The position numbers were made by a program, and so were the translations under genes. A stretch of DNA of 64,000 nucleotides, from the NCBI GenBank assembly GCA_029844215.1, contig CM056729.1:9486001-9550000 (forward strand), in the 5' to 3' direction. This DNA comes from Przewalskia tangutica. Lineage: Eukaryota > Streptophyta > Magnoliopsida > Solanales > Solanaceae. The notes under the pieces were generated by a model. It was not told the origin of the DNA and did not search any database. It saw nothing but the letters and a program-made list of their open reading frames with translations. Below, piece after piece: positions 11,911 to 23,115 of the stretch (position 1 is the stretch's first letter; every line of letters starts with the position of its first letter).

Positions 11911-12835
11911 CTGGCAGCAGAACTGGACCGAATTGGACAGGGTATTTATGGTCTGAAAGATAATTTTTCTCTAATATAAAACCCCAAAAACCCTGCTCAT
12001 TATACCATACCATATTACAAATTCTACTTTGGAGAGGAGATCGACGGCTACAAGCTACAATTGGAGACATCTTATTGTTCAAGTTATTTTATTTTCCTTA
12101 CTTTATTTCAGTTTATGTTGGATTGTAATTTAGTTCTTGACATGACAATGTTTAGGAGCTAATTACTTTAGTAGGTTTCCATCGAATTTTCTTGAAACTC
12201 TTTCATATAGTTAATGCATTGATTATTGATTTCTTCTTCACCATATTAAGATCTATTCAATATTATTATGATTACTTGATAATTAACTAGCTATTAATTG
12301 TCATCACTTATATGATTTCGAATCAAAAGTCTGAAATGTGAGATTTGAATATGTTGTAATTGTCTAGATATAGGTTAAAATCATGGACGAAAGTACCCCG
12401 ATACTTGTGTAGTATTTAAAGGTTATTGTTCTTAATCCTCCTGTGTGGTAAAACTTATCATAGAAATATAGAAAATTTCTGCACAAGGTTGAACTCTTGT
12501 ATGTCCTAACCGGAATATAATGCAGATTAATTAATCTGCTATCTTCATAAGAAGAAGGATCATTAGCATTGCATTAACACGTGAAAGAGTGGATAGTTGA
12601 GGAGATTGAAATCATATTTTCTTCATAACTGTTATAACCCAAAGTATAATCATCTTTAGTTTATTTTCTGTACTTAGTCATAAATCAAACTAAAGAACGT
12701 CAACTAAATAGATACCATATGATAGATAATCGGTACTTAAAAAACCAGTCTCTATGGACGATAAACTCGGTCTTACAGATATTTATTACTTGAACGATAC
12801 GTACACTTGCGTAAGCACTTAGAAATATCTCAACA

Positions 12836-13395
12836 ACAACGGCGATGAATATCAAGGCCCGTTTTTGCAACACTGCAAGAACTATGGTATCAAGCTTGAG
12901 AAGAGCGTCCCAAGACCCCTCAACATAATGGCGTGGCAGAAAGGGATGAACAAAACAATTTGTGAAAGAATCTTATGCATGTTATCGCACTCCAAATTAT
13001 TAAAATCCTTTTGGGGGTGAAGCTATGAGGACTGCAGTTGATTTTATTAACCTTTCTCCATCAACTCTTCTGGGTGGTAACATACAAGATAGAGTTAGTC
13101 AGGAAAAAATGTTTCTTACAAACACTTAAGAGTGTTTGACTGTAGGGCTTTCGTACATATTCTAAAAGACGAAAGATCTAAGCTTGATGATAAAATCAAA
13201 CCATGTATCTTCTTGGGATATTGCCATGAATAGTTCGGTTATAGATTATTGGATCCAATTAATATAAAGGTTATCAAAAGTAGGGATGATGTATTACTCG
13301 AAGATCAAGTTCCAGATGAAGCCAAGGAGAGACCTGAATCCAATTTAAAAGGTTCTGTCAACTTAGATCCAGTTTCTTCACCAACGGTCCAGGAC
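12836..13395 (+). pseudogene. Tnt1-like copia integrase fragment (piece 1 of 4)
   Basis: The translation contains CKNYGIKLEKSVPR, MNKTICERILCML, KLLKSFWG, YKHLRVFDCRAFVHI, KDERSKLDDKIKPCIFLGY and FGYRLLDP, the C-terminal half of a Ty1/copia integrase close to tobacco Tnt1. Frameshifts after KSFWG and a stop after LGYCHE show it is dead. The reading continues after the solo LTR at 13396-14704. The 5' end is cut by the Athila-like LTR. Confidence 0.85.
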
Positions 13396-14704
13396 TGTTA
13401 GGACCGTGTCCAATTGCTCACGTAAGTGTACGTATCGTTACAAGTAATATAGTCTGGTAAAATCGAATATCGTCCTCAGAGACTGGTTATCAAGTACCGA
13501 TTATCTAAACTTTAGTTTCTATTTGGTGAACGTTAATTTGTTTGTATTTTAATCTAATAACTAAGACTAAGTAATTGCAGAAAATAAACTAATTATGATA
13601 ATACTTTAGTTTAAATCAGTTATGAAGGAATTAAGGCTTCTAATATCCTCGACTATCCACTCTTTTCAATCCCTAATGCAACTAGAAGAACTTCTACGTT
13701 AAGATAGCGGTTAACAAGATTGTCTTATATTCCGGTTAGGATATATAATCACTCAACCCCAGTGCAGAACCCTTCTATATTTCTATGATAGGATTTACCA
13801 CATAGGAGGATTAAGAACCATAACCTATAATGCTACACAAGTATCGGGGTACTTTCGTCCGCGATTTTAACCTATGTCTATTCAATTACAACATATCCAA
13901 ATCTCTCCTCTCGGTTCTTGATTCGAAATCATATAGATTATGATAACTAATGGTCAGTTAACTATCAAACATTCATGCCAAATATTGAATAAATCTTAAT
14001 CAAGTGAAGAAGAAATCAAATTAATGCATTAATTCATGAAATAGAAGTTTAAGCGATTCAATAGGAAAGCCCTAATTAAGTAATTAGCTCCTAAACATCG
14101 TCATGTCAAGTACTAATACAAACCAGCATAAACTGAAACAAATAAAAGAGAAGAAAAAGAACTTGAACCAAAGTTGTCTCCAATCTTGTGTTGTAGCCTC
14201 CTTCTTAGCCTCCAAAGTAGAATATAAAATATGTACAAGATGCCCTATTTAGGTCAGGGTTTTAGGAATTTATAGACTTAAGAAAAGTCACGTTTTGGAC
14301 CCATTTGCCCTTCGAAAATCTACCCAGAAAATCCGAAATCCCGCATCGGCACCGCGGTGCCATTCTGCAGGACCCAGAAAGTACTGCAGCCTCTCTGAAT
14401 ATTAGGCACCGAGGTGCCGGTGGCTTCCCATTCTGGATTTTCTGATTTTTCGTTATTTTCTCGTCCGGACTTCGTCTGATTTGTTCTATACGTCCCGGGA
14501 CTTCTTAGGCTTCATTTCTTGGCCTTTTATTGTGCAATTCAATCTCAAATAAGCTCATTTCATCTTCTTTTTGATATTTCTCCATTTATGACCGTTGTGA
14601 CTCAAAGCAAAGAGAAACAATCATAATACTATACTAAACACATACAAAATGAGTAAAATACTTACTAAAAATGACTCAAAAGTATATATAAAATATGTCT
14701 AACA
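13396..14704 (-). mobile_element. Solo LTR 1 (Athila-like), target duplication AGGAC
   Basis: It starts TGTTAGGACC and ends TCTAACA on the plus strand. AGGAC flanks it exactly at 13391-13395 and 14705-14709. Its content matches the 11560 LTR in reverse orientation (for example CTACACAAGTATCGGGGTAC). No internal region is present, as expected after LTR-LTR recombination. Removing it restores copia reading across the junction. Confidence 0.9.
14348..14361. other. Palindrome GGCACCGCGGTGCC in solo LTR 1
   Basis: Identical to the palindrome at 11811. A variant, GGCACC-GA-GGTGCC, follows at 14405-14418 with intact 6-bp arms. Confidence 0.8.
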
Positions 14705-14860
14705 AGGACTACGGGGGAGATACCCAACCAGAGCATAATGATGTAGTTGATGATGAAGGGGGTTACAATCAGAATCCGCATGCACAAGATGATGTCATTA
14801 TAGTTAGAAGGTCAGCCAGAGAAAGACAACCTTCTACCAGATATAGCCCACAAGAATATG
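14705..14860 (+). pseudogene. Copia polyprotein fragment (piece 2 of 4), integrase-RT linker
   Basis: It reads a short acidic linker, then RRSARERQPSTRYSPQEYVL, the region between integrase and reverse transcriptase in copia elements. The frame joins piece 1 once the solo LTR and one duplication copy are removed. It is cut at codon level by the second solo LTR. Confidence 0.85.
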
Positions 14861-14964
14861 TGTTGGGCGATTTCCACGTGCTCACGCAAGTGTACGTATC
14901 GTTCACAAGTAGTATAGTCTGATAAGACTGAATATTGTCCTCAGAGACTGGTTTCTAATTACTG

Positions 14965-15435
14965 TTCCTATCACAGGTAGCTGGTAAAGCCGTGTTTGAT
15001 TGTCACATACATACTCCGTTACAGCTTCGTTCAAGCGCCAATCAATTGACAGTGAAGCAGAGAAGGAAGATTTTTGATCACCGCGTGGGTAGTCTCTATT
15101 AGGGTTTCTGTTTCATGTGCACTAAAAAGGAAGGAAGACTGGTGCGACTATAGTAATGCCAAACTTACGAGCAAAGGACTCTACTACCCCATATGAAAAC
15201 ATAATTTCAATTTTATATTCAATTCAAAATTAAAATTGAAGTATGATACTTTTCTGATTGTCTATTCGGCTCTTTCCTTTAATAAGAACAATCTAAATGT
15301 GACACTTTCACGATGAAATACCGAGAATTTTTGATACGTCAGTCCCAAAACTGAGGAAATTAAGTCAATGATCGACTATCCCTGCCCATTAACGGGGCAT
15401 TCTATTCCTTCAAGTCTCATTCATCTATTTTATGT
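14965..15435. other. Foreign segment inside solo LTR 2
   Basis: Between CCTCAGAGACTGGTTT and TATCTATTTAGTAATCG the sequence does not match the other LTR copies. It contains, for example, CATACTCCGTTACAGCTTCG and CATTAACGGGGCATTCTATT. No open frame, inverted termini or clear target duplication is seen. Its texture recalls organelle DNA but I cannot place it. Borders are approximate. Confidence 0.5.
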
Positions 15436-16268
15436 TATCTATTTAGTAATCGATAATAGAGTTGGGTTTTTTTGCTTAACTAATAGAATAATTGCAATAA
15501 TTAACTAAACTATTGAAGTTGTAATCAGTTATAAAGGATTTAGGGCTTCCAAAATCCTCGACTATCCACTCTATTCAATCTTTAATACAACTATAATGAC
15601 TTCTTCTACGTTAAGATAACGGTTAACTAGACTGTCTTATATTCCGGTTAGGATATATAATCGCTTAACTCTAGTGCAGAATCCTTCTATATTTCTATGA
15701 TATGATTTACCACATATGAGGATTAAGAACAGTAACGTATAATGCTACACAAGTATCGGGGTACTTTTGTCCGCGATTTTAACCTATGTCTATTCAATTA
15801 CACCATATCCAAATCTCTCCTCTTGGTTCTTGATTCGAAATCATATAGATTATGATAATTAGTGATCAATTAAATGTCAAACATTCATACCAATTATTGA
15901 ATAAATCTTAATCAAGTGAAGAAGAAATCAACTAATGCATTAAGTCATGAAATAAAGTTTCAAGCGATTCAAAAGGAAAGCGCTAATAAAGTGTTTAGCT
16001 CCTAGCCATAGTCACGCTAAGAACTAATTCAATTCCAAACATAAACTGGATTAAAAAGAAAGAAAGAAAAGTACCGCGACCTAAAGTCTCTAATTGTAGC
16101 TTTCAATCCTTGCCCTGTGATGTGTGTTAGAATGACCCCCCCTTTTCATAGAATAATCCCTAGGGCTTTTAGTATGTTGCAATTTTCGTGCCCTAAGGAC
16201 CCTTCTGTCCCTGGCCAAATTAACTTCGGATACTCGATTTCCGTACCGGCGTCGCGGCCCTGTAGACT

Positions 16269-16282
16269 GGCGCCGCGGCGCC
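16269..16282. other. Palindrome GGCGCCGCGGCGCC in solo LTR 2
   Basis: It is in the same LTR position as GGCACCGCGGTGCC but with A changed to G in the left arm and the matching T to C in the right arm, so the palindrome is still perfect. Confidence 0.8.
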
Positions 16283-16531
16283 CAAAGTTCTGTGGCTTCT
16301 CTGATGTTCCGGCGCTGCCTGACTTTTTTTCGGGTCTTCAATTTCTGTCCTTTTCGGCCTCGGATTCCTCCTTTTATGCCCATTTTTCGTTTCTTTTCGC
16401 CATTTTGTCTTTTTGAACTGCTGTGACTCAAAAAAAAGAAAAACAAACCTAATACTATACTAAACACAACAAAAACGTGTAAAATACTAACTAAAAATGA
16501 CTCATAAAGCGTATACAAAATACACTTAACA

Positions 16532-16927
16532 ATATGTGATGCTCACTGATGGAGGAGTGCCACAAAGTTTTACAGATGCTACGACTCATGACCAACAAGA
16601 AAAGTGGTTAGAAGCCATGAAGGATGAGATGAATTCCTTACAAGAAAACTAAACCTACGACTTAGTGAAGTTGCCAATTGCAAAGAGGCCACTAAAAAAT
16701 AAGTGGGTCTACAAGCTGAAGTCTAAGGAACATAGCTCACAACCAAGGTACAAGGCGAGACTGTTTGTGAAGGGTTTCTGTCAGATGAAGGGTGTCGATT
16801 ACGAAGAGATTTTCTCACCAGTGGTGAAGATGTACTTAATCAGAGTTGTTCTCGCGATTGCTGCCAGTTTAGATCTGGAGATTGAACAACGTGATGTGAA
16901 TACAACATTTCTGCATGGAGATTTCTA
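16532..16927 (+). pseudogene. Copia reverse transcriptase N-terminal part (piece 3 of 4)
   Basis: It reads MLTDGGVPQSFTDATTHDQQ, then a stop at 16650-16652. It continues KLPIAKRPLKNKWVYKLKS, KARLFVKGFCQMKGVDYEEI, FSPVVKM and DVNTTFLHGDF. These are the first RT blocks of a Tnt1-like element. A stop at 16927 is followed by about 50 foreign bases before the RT resumes at about 16990. Confidence 0.85.
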
Positions 16928-16984
16928 GTTCGTCGGTAGCAGCCCCTTTTAACCAATTCCAAATTCCCACTGGACTTGATCTAT

Positions 16985-17833
16985 ATTTAGACAAAGAAAT
17001 CTACATGGAAACAATCTGAAGGTTTCGAAGTCAAATGGAAAGAGAACCTTGTATGTAAGTTGAAGAAAAGTTTTATAGATTGATCAAGCTTATTGACAGT
17101 GGTACATGAAGTTTGATTCCTTCATGTTAACCCATGGATACAACAAAAACACCTCAGATCACTGTGTTTTATTCAAAAAGTTCATGGGATGTGAATTTAT
17201 CATACTATTACTCTATGTCGATGACATGCTGATTATAGGCCATGATGTCAGCAATATCGAAAATCTAAAGAAAGTGCTAAGCAAATATTTTGCGATGAAA
17301 GACTTAGGCTCAGATAAGAAAATCCTTGGAATGAAGATCTTCAAGGATAGAAAAAACAAGAAGCTCTGGTTATCTCAAAAACAGTGCATTAAGAAAGTTC
17401 TTGAAAGGTTCAATATGAACAATTCGAAGTTGGGCCAACACTCCACTCATGTCACATGAAACTCACCAAAGATTGCCACAAGTGAGACAGATAAGAAGGA
17501 GATGCAGAAGATACCATATGCTTCTGTAGTGGGTAGTCTAATGTATGTTATGGTATACACTATACCTGATACAGCTCATGCAATTGGTGTGGTTAGTTAT
17601 TTTCTTTCCAATCCGTGAAAGGAACTGTGGGCAACAGTGAAATAGATATTACGACATCTTAGAGGCATTTCTAGATTCTGTCTGAAGTTTGGTGATAACC
17701 ATGTCCTATTAGAAGGATATACATATGCAGATATGGCTGATGATGTTGATTCTACGAAATCCACATCTGGATACCTAATGAGACTTGCAGGGGAAGCTAT
17801 CTCGTGGCAATCTAAACTTCAAAAATGTGTTAT
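16985..17833 (+). pseudogene. Copia RT/RNase H fragment (piece 4 of 4)
   Basis: It resumes with DKEIYMET, has frameshifts before 17106, then reads well: SFMLTHGYNKNTSDHCVLFK, ILLLYVDDMLIIGHDV (the YVDD catalytic motif), FAMKDLG, KKLWLSQKQCIKKVLERFNM. Further frameshifts lead to RNase H-side motifs YASVVGSLMYVM, ADMADDVDSTKSTSGYLMRL and EAISWQSKLQKC. It stops abruptly at about 17833 with no recognisable 3' LTR. Confidence 0.85.
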
Positions 17834-19029
17834 TATGCATGTTTATATATGTTGGTTACATATTCCCTCTTCGAGTCTCTTCATCTAATCATGATTAATT
17901 AATTAATATTTTTACGTTTTAAAATTATTTGATTATGATAAATTGAATTACTTAAAAATTTACCTAGTTATTGTAAGTGTGCGGAAGCTATAAAGATCCA
18001 ACAATTTTATTTGCACTTTTACTTTATTTATACTTTTATCATTATCGTATATTTGCCTTTGACATTAGTGGAATATCAATGCGAAATAGTTAAGACTTCA
18101 CATATCAAAATATTTATTGACAAAAGTTCAACTTCATTCTCAACTTTTACTATACTTTAAAATTCCTCGCAGACATTAAAACATTTTTTCCCTAGTTAAT
18201 GGAGGATAATATTTTGGATCAAAAATCAAAATTTTAGTATTAAGCAAATTTGACCCTTTTTATTAAGCAAATTTCTAGTTTTAAGATTTTCATATCATTT
18301 AGCAAATTTGATCCATCTTTTTTTTTTTTTTTGTAGTTGATGGGGATAAAACCAAAACAAAACTAGCTATACCATATAATTAAGTTATTTTTTGTTCTTT
18401 TTTATGTTTGTAATAGTAGTAGTTTTTATAAGGTCCAAGTTAACACTAATGCTATGGCCTCGATCCAGCATTTTAATATGTTTGTCCCAATGAATAAATA
18501 TTATTATCAAAATTACGAAATTTAAATAATTATTCCGAATATATCTGCCCCTGTTTTAGCTTAAACAATTAAAACTAAAATCAATTCGACTGTCCAACAC
18601 TCATTCATCTTTTACTAGAGATCTCGAGTTCAAGCTATTAAAATAAAATCTTTTTTGACAGGAGACTTCTACCCTCAAAATGGATATCCGACACGAATAC
18701 GAATTTGTCCGGCCCAAAACTGGACACCGTATAGGAAACCAAAAAGAAAACATATATGTATTTTAAAAATTCAGTACCTTTGGACTAAACTCTATATTTG
18801 TATTTAAAAATTTACTTTATATGTATAAATAATCTATATATCCTCTACATTATTTACCTCGAACAGTAACAAAGAGGATTGTGAGTTCAGATTTTTGGCT
18901 TAAACTCTGTATTATGTTTAAAAAAAACACTTAATAAGTATAAATAATATATGCTCGAATGAAGTAAACAAAAAGGATAAAAAAAAATCAGAATTCATAA
19001 ATTTAAAATCTCGAATTTGCATCTGATAA
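17834..19029. other. AT-rich intergenic stretch
   Basis: No coding sequence, RNA gene or clear element is recognised. The copia 3' LTR expected here is missing. The right end may include the 3' UTR of the TPD1-like gene. Confidence 0.5.
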
Positions 19030-20574
19030 TCAACACTTAACTTGAATAACAGAGAAATCATATGGGAGAATATTTGAATACTCAAAAGAAATAACTTCTC
19101 CAGGAAGAACTCTTTTGCCATTTTTCAAGAGGCAAATACCACAGCCAATTCTTTTAAAAATTGATGGTTCAATAAGATCTGCAGAAGCAAATTCACCACA
19201 ATGTATTTGAACATCAAATACCCCATCACTAGCTGATGCCTCATTCACAATTTGCACTGTATACTGGGGTATATGAAGACCACTAAAACCAGATGGGCCT
19301 TGATATATTTGTATATCACTTGGAGAACATTTCCTTGTATAGTCAAACTCAGACCGACCTACAAAAACAATAATCATGTAAATGAATTAGTAACAAGAAA
19401 AGGGCTATTGGCACTTTTCATTGTCATATCCTAATTTAAATCTTAGTCCATATATAATAGGGTATGTTTGTTCTAATGGAAGTCATTTTTTCGAAAAATA
19501 TTTTTTGGAAAATGATTTAGGTGTTTGATTAGAATATGTTCCTAAAACAATATCTATTAAAGGTTGATAACGTTAGCAAACGGGAGAGTTTTATGGTGAA
19601 ATATGTGAGTATTAAAAAATTAATAATAATGTTTCATTATTGGTTGAAACAGTAATATGATGTTAAGAGCTAAAAGAATTGTGAAAAGAAAATAACTCAA
19701 TTCAATAGTAAAATAATTCATTTTCCCCTTTTGATGAAAAATGTTTTAAAGGGCAGCCCGGTGCAATAAGCTCTCGCTATACGCGGTGCAGGAAGGCGGA
19801 CCACAGTCATTGTCTGTACGCACTTACCTTGCATTCCAGGAAATTTGTTTCCATAGCTTGAACACATAACCTCCTGCTCACGTGACATCAACTTTACCAG
19901 TTACCCCAAGACTTCTCTTCTGGTGAGAAATGCTTTCTCCTCTAAATAACTTTTCGATAGCCAAACACCCGAAAATGATTTATTTTCTGAAAAAAAGATA
20001 TTTTAGAGGATATTGTCCCTCATATTAAAACACACATGTGAAACTCCATAAATTATTTAACATGATTCTCTACAACATTGTAATATCATACCAAAAAGAA
20101 ACTTAGAACAAGAAGAAAAATGCAGAGAACTCAATTACTCCGCGACATAAAGAAATTTCTGCTACTACTTAAAAATACTTATTTTCAGTTAGCACTTTGA
20201 AAAAACACATTAACTCTCCAAAATAAACACTCTTTTAAAAAAATAAGCAATTTTAATTTTACAGAAGTTTTACCATACAAGTTATAAGTAAGACTACAAG
20301 AGTTAACTCAAAACAACAAACTACTAACGATAAAAAAATATGATAAGGAGCGTTTCACCCTTTAATGAATCTTATGAGTCCCAATACGAATACCAAAAAT
20401 TAGGTGGGAAACCAAAAAACTCAAAACAACAAGAAAGAAAATTTGCAGAGAACACAATTAATTCAACTTAAAAGATAATGTGGAGAATAACATACATGAA
20501 GTTATAAAGGGGAAGAGAATCAAAGACACAAAAGCTAGCCATAATATTTTTCCATGGCTTGAAAGATGAAGCAT
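19030..20574 (-). CDS. TPD1-like small secreted protein, two exons
   Basis: Predicted CDS complement(join(19030..19358,20496..20574)), 135 residues. Exon 1 encodes MLHLSSHGK followed by a hydrophobic run to about residue 26, a signal peptide. The donor (CAT|GTATG) and acceptor (TTTGTAG|GTCGG) join in phase 1 and create Cys27. Exon 2 reads RKCSPSDIQIYQGPS, IPQYTVQIVN, IHCGEF, IFKRIGCGICLL, ISFEYSNILPYDFSV and ends VKC. This is the layout of TPD1 (TAPETUM DETERMINANT1) and its homologues, secreted ligands of the EMS1/EXS receptor kinase in anther cell fate. Cysteines are at 27, 37, 80, 99, 102 and 135. Where TPD1 has a CVSGC-type pair after the VEIMN-like segment, this protein reads NEASASDG without cysteines. 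It is therefore a divergent TPD1-like member; ligand function is inferred only. The intron contains a degenerate MITE and an Au SINE. Confidence 0.8.
19457..20010. mobile_element. Probable hAT-type MITE, split by an Au SINE
   Basis: The left end GGGTATGTTTGTTCTA with GGAAAATGATTTAGG and the right end GCCAAACACCC with GAAAATGATTTATT resemble the imperfect inverted termini of Solanaceae hAT-like MITEs. The middle is interrupted by the SINE at 19751. It lies within the intron of the TPD1-like gene. Borders are approximate. Confidence 0.45.
19751..19921 (-). mobile_element. Au SINE, near full length
   Basis: It starts GGGCAGCCCGGTGCAATAAG and contains CTCTCGCTATACGCGGTGCA, GGCGGACCACAG, a B-box region (CTTGAACACATAACC) and TTTACCAGTTACCCCAAG, the reverse complement of the plant Au SINE. 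Similar flanks GATGAAAAATGTTTT and GGTGAGAAATGCTTT suggest a decayed target duplication. Confidence 0.8.
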
Positions 20575-21647
20575 CTGCCCCTAGGAGAACTTTAGTGTGT
20601 AAAGAAATATTGGTATATGAGTTTTGGTGTGAAAATTGATATATATTTAAAGATTTTTGAACGTTATAAATAAGATATAATGAGGAAAAAAAACGTGGTT
20701 CTTGATACTTTTGCAATGATGAAATTGAATTTGCCTATCTGGTTAGATAATCAGTTTTTAATGAAGAAATGTTGAGTAGTACACTAGCTGTTACACATCA
20801 ATGTTCATTAACTACAAGTTTGGTAAGAAAATAACTTCAGCATTTTTTTTATATTGTTGTAATCTCAATGAAGAATATATAAATAGCTTTGTCTCTTTCT
20901 CCAATAGTTGTTAATACCAGAAAAAAAAACTCCAAAAAATAATTAGAATCAGAGACGAATTCAGGATATAAATGTTATGAGTTATAATTAAATTTTTATC
21001 ACAACTCATTTGATTAGTTGATTGCGGATGAACGCACAACTTACGCTCTACACTCATCCTTAAATAAGATATACGGGTTTTTTAAATCATTTAAAATCGA
21101 AAGTAAAAATTACGGAAACAGTAGGAACCAAAAAAAAATCATCCAGTAAATTCTTCTTTTTCAAATAATAGCAATCTAATACCAACTTTTTCTATGATTA
21201 TGTAAAAAAATTGAAAAATAATCAAATATTACGAATTTTTTGGTGTTTGATTATTATACTTGTATTGCCAGGATTTTACAATTTTAATAAAACTTTTGTT
21301 AGCCAGTTCTGTTCTATTATATATGTTTACATAATTAGATGACTTAAATTATCAGTTAGTATCTATAATAAGCATCAAATATTAGTAATTAAGTTGATAA
21401 AAATGAAATTACAGGTTATATACTACACTGAAAGTGTAAAAAATTTATCTTTGTACTTAATATAATTCATTGTGTGGAAATTTGGTGGATTTTGTCTTGT
21501 TGTATTTGGAAGAATAATTCAATTTTTAATTACGTTTAATTCTTAATAAGTAGATCATTGGTATATTTCCCCCCTCTTTCTTGTTGGTCTCATGAGAGAA
21601 TAATATTTGATTGAATAAACCGTTTGTAACCATCATTCTTTAAAGTT
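20575..21647. other. AT-rich intergenic stretch upstream of the TPD1-like gene
   Basis: This must contain the promoter and 5' UTR of the minus-strand TPD1-like gene. I see no confident TATA box, coding region or repeat family. Confidence 0.5.
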
Positions 21648-21663
21648 AGAGTAGAAAAATATC

Positions 21664-21869
21664 ATCCAGGTTAGTGCTTGAAAGCGAAGGTTATCCCGAT
21701 GAGTGGTGTGGGAGAGCAGTCAAGTTCAAACCCTGCGTAACGTCTGGCTGCGCGTCTCTTGAAGTCTGGCTTGCCAAGTGTGGTTTAAGCTGGCGTGGTT
21801 TGCGCGCTATTGCGTCGGTCGGGGTTTACTGTCTTTCGAAGAAGCGGCTGATTCGCCGTCAACAAAAAA
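21664..21869 (+). mobile_element. tRNA-derived SINE with 16-bp target duplication
   Basis: A GC-rich 206-bp insert has a B-box-like AAGTTCAAACCCTG, the tail GAAGCGGCTGATTCGCCGTC and a terminal A run. AGAGTAGAAAAATATC flanks it exactly at 21648-21663 and 21870-21885. The tail resembles the SINE at 44885-45075 (AGTAGCGGCTGCGG...TCGTCAAC). Confidence 0.8.
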
Positions 21870-21885
21870 AGAGTAGAAAAATATC

Positions 21886-22438
21886 CTATTATGTCTGTAT
21901 AGGAGTTAACATGGATCGGATTAGTTCGGGTTTTTTCAATTACCAAATCAAATCAATGATGTCAGATTTTTTAATCTACAAACCAAACCAAATAAAAAAA
22001 GTCGGATTTTTTATTCTCGGATTTTTCGACTTTTTGGGTTTTTTATTGTTCGATGCAAAGCATCTTACAATAGCATTTAGTTGAACAAAAATAAGTTTTT
22101 TTTACCCATTTTTCCCTTTTAGTTACAATCTGTTCAACATTTTGCAATAACATTAATAATTAGCTACATAGTTGCTCTTTTGCTCAATTGTTTGTCCCTT
22201 GATTTGAAGAGTGGTATTTTGTCTTCTTGGTTACCCATTTTTTTGTTGATCTCTTGTTGGTCATTTATGGGGAAAAAACCTCCAAGTCAAATATGCACAT
22301 GCATTTATACAACACCAAAACAAATGTCAAGAGTCGACCTTAGAATTCATAAAGTAATACTCTAAATTATTACATTGTAGGGGTGTAATTTTGATTTAGC
22401 CTTTTTGTAATTTGCTGGACGTCTATAGGTAATATGAG
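21886..22438. other. AT-rich stretch with CGGATTTTTT-type repeats
   Basis: Contains runs such as GTCGGATTTTTTATTCTCGG and GGTTTTTTATTG, a low-complexity type common in Solanaceae DNA. No gene is recognised. Confidence 0.45.
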
Positions 22439-23115
22439 CTAAAAATATAAGTTAAACCTGAAAAAATATAAGTTAAGCCTTTTTTTCAACTTGGTTCCAG
22501 CCTTCCTTATCATTGTTGGCCACTTGGCCCCTTCAACCTTCTTTTGTTCCTGTATTTTGTTGTCTTTTTGTCCATTTTTATGTCCTCTTTGTTGTCTTGT
22601 TTCTTTTCCTTGTTGTAAATTGTTACTCTTGCTGCCTATATTCATATTTCCACTGTACTGATTCTTGTATTGTCCCTCTTGAACACTGAGCATTGTTTTC
22701 ATTCTTCATGAAGTCCATATATTATGTTCTCAGGATGCAGTCTTCCACATGAGTCAATGTCATGTCATTGAATATTACAATGTAAGCAATATAGGGGGAT
22801 TGTCTCATACTCAATAATCTGAGTGAGTCTCCATTTCACCCCCTCCAATTTCTTACTTCAACAGTGACAACATCAATCAAAGGTTTTAGCAAATCAATTT
22901 CCACTCTTAATTTAGCGGTGGAGGGTCTGGTTTTTGTCAATGTGGTTTTGTCCATTACTATGGGGGGTCTTGGGGAATTGAGATGGGGGGGGGGGGGCAA
23001 AGATGTCAACAGTTAGGCTCAGAGTAATGGATTTGCTGACAAGGTCACCGGTGATGGCTAGAGAACTAGTTGTTACCGGTACAATAGTAGCCGTTGGAGT
23101 TGAAATGTGGAAGTG
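22439..23115 (-). pseudogene. DUF4283/zinc-knuckle (LINE ORF1-like) pseudogene
   Basis: On the minus strand, translation across several frames gives MDKTTLTKTRPSTAKLRVEI, DLLKPLIDVVTVEV and later a decayed YCTLCKKIGH-type knuckle (here CHVIECHDIDSC-like residues in mixed frames). It ends in a basic, Gln-rich tail (QQGKETRQQRGHKNGQKDNK). This is the order of plant DUF4283 plus CCHC proteins, which derive from LINE ORF1. Frameshifts and stops break it. A G13 run at about 22986 lies inside. Confidence 0.55.

Larger units (their letters stand above)
9692..12835 (+). mobile_element. Athila-like Ty3/gypsy element, 3' part lacking RT/integrase
   Basis: The piece starts inside the protease (ILGRPFLATGR) and after a short frame goes directly to the post-pol block CGTCCGGCTAAAAGACGTTA at about 10086. 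It then runs through a long non-coding region to a purine tract and an LTR at 11560. RT, RNase H and integrase are absent. The minus-strand element at 58051-62218 has the same join of gag/protease to the same block. The 5' half is lost behind the LTR that ends at 9691. Confidence 0.75.
11560..12835 (+). mobile_element. 3' LTR of the Athila-like element
   Basis: It begins TGTTGAGTGTATTTTATACA and ends near CTCAACA; the exact last base is uncertain because of an ACAACAACAAC run. The strand-reversed copies at 13396-14704, 14861-16531 and 58051-59499 share the start (TGT...TATTTTATA), the block GTACCCCGATACTTGTGTAG and the end region CGTACACTTGCGT. It carries two palindromes (11811-11824, 11899-11910). 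It sits against copia integrase sequence. Confidence 0.75.
14861..16531 (-). mobile_element. Solo LTR 2 (Athila-like), target duplication ATATG
   Basis: It runs from TGTTGGGCGATTTCC to CACTTAACA on the plus strand with ATATG at 14856-14860 and 16532-16536. It is about 360 bp longer than solo LTR 1 because of unrelated sequence at about 14965-15435. It retains the family block CTACACAAGTATCGGGGTAC and a changed palindrome at 16269. Confidence 0.9.

Noticed and set aside
14965..15435. Calling this segment a plastid or mitochondrial insertion
   Set aside because: I could not match it to a specific organelle gene, so it is listed only as a foreign segment.
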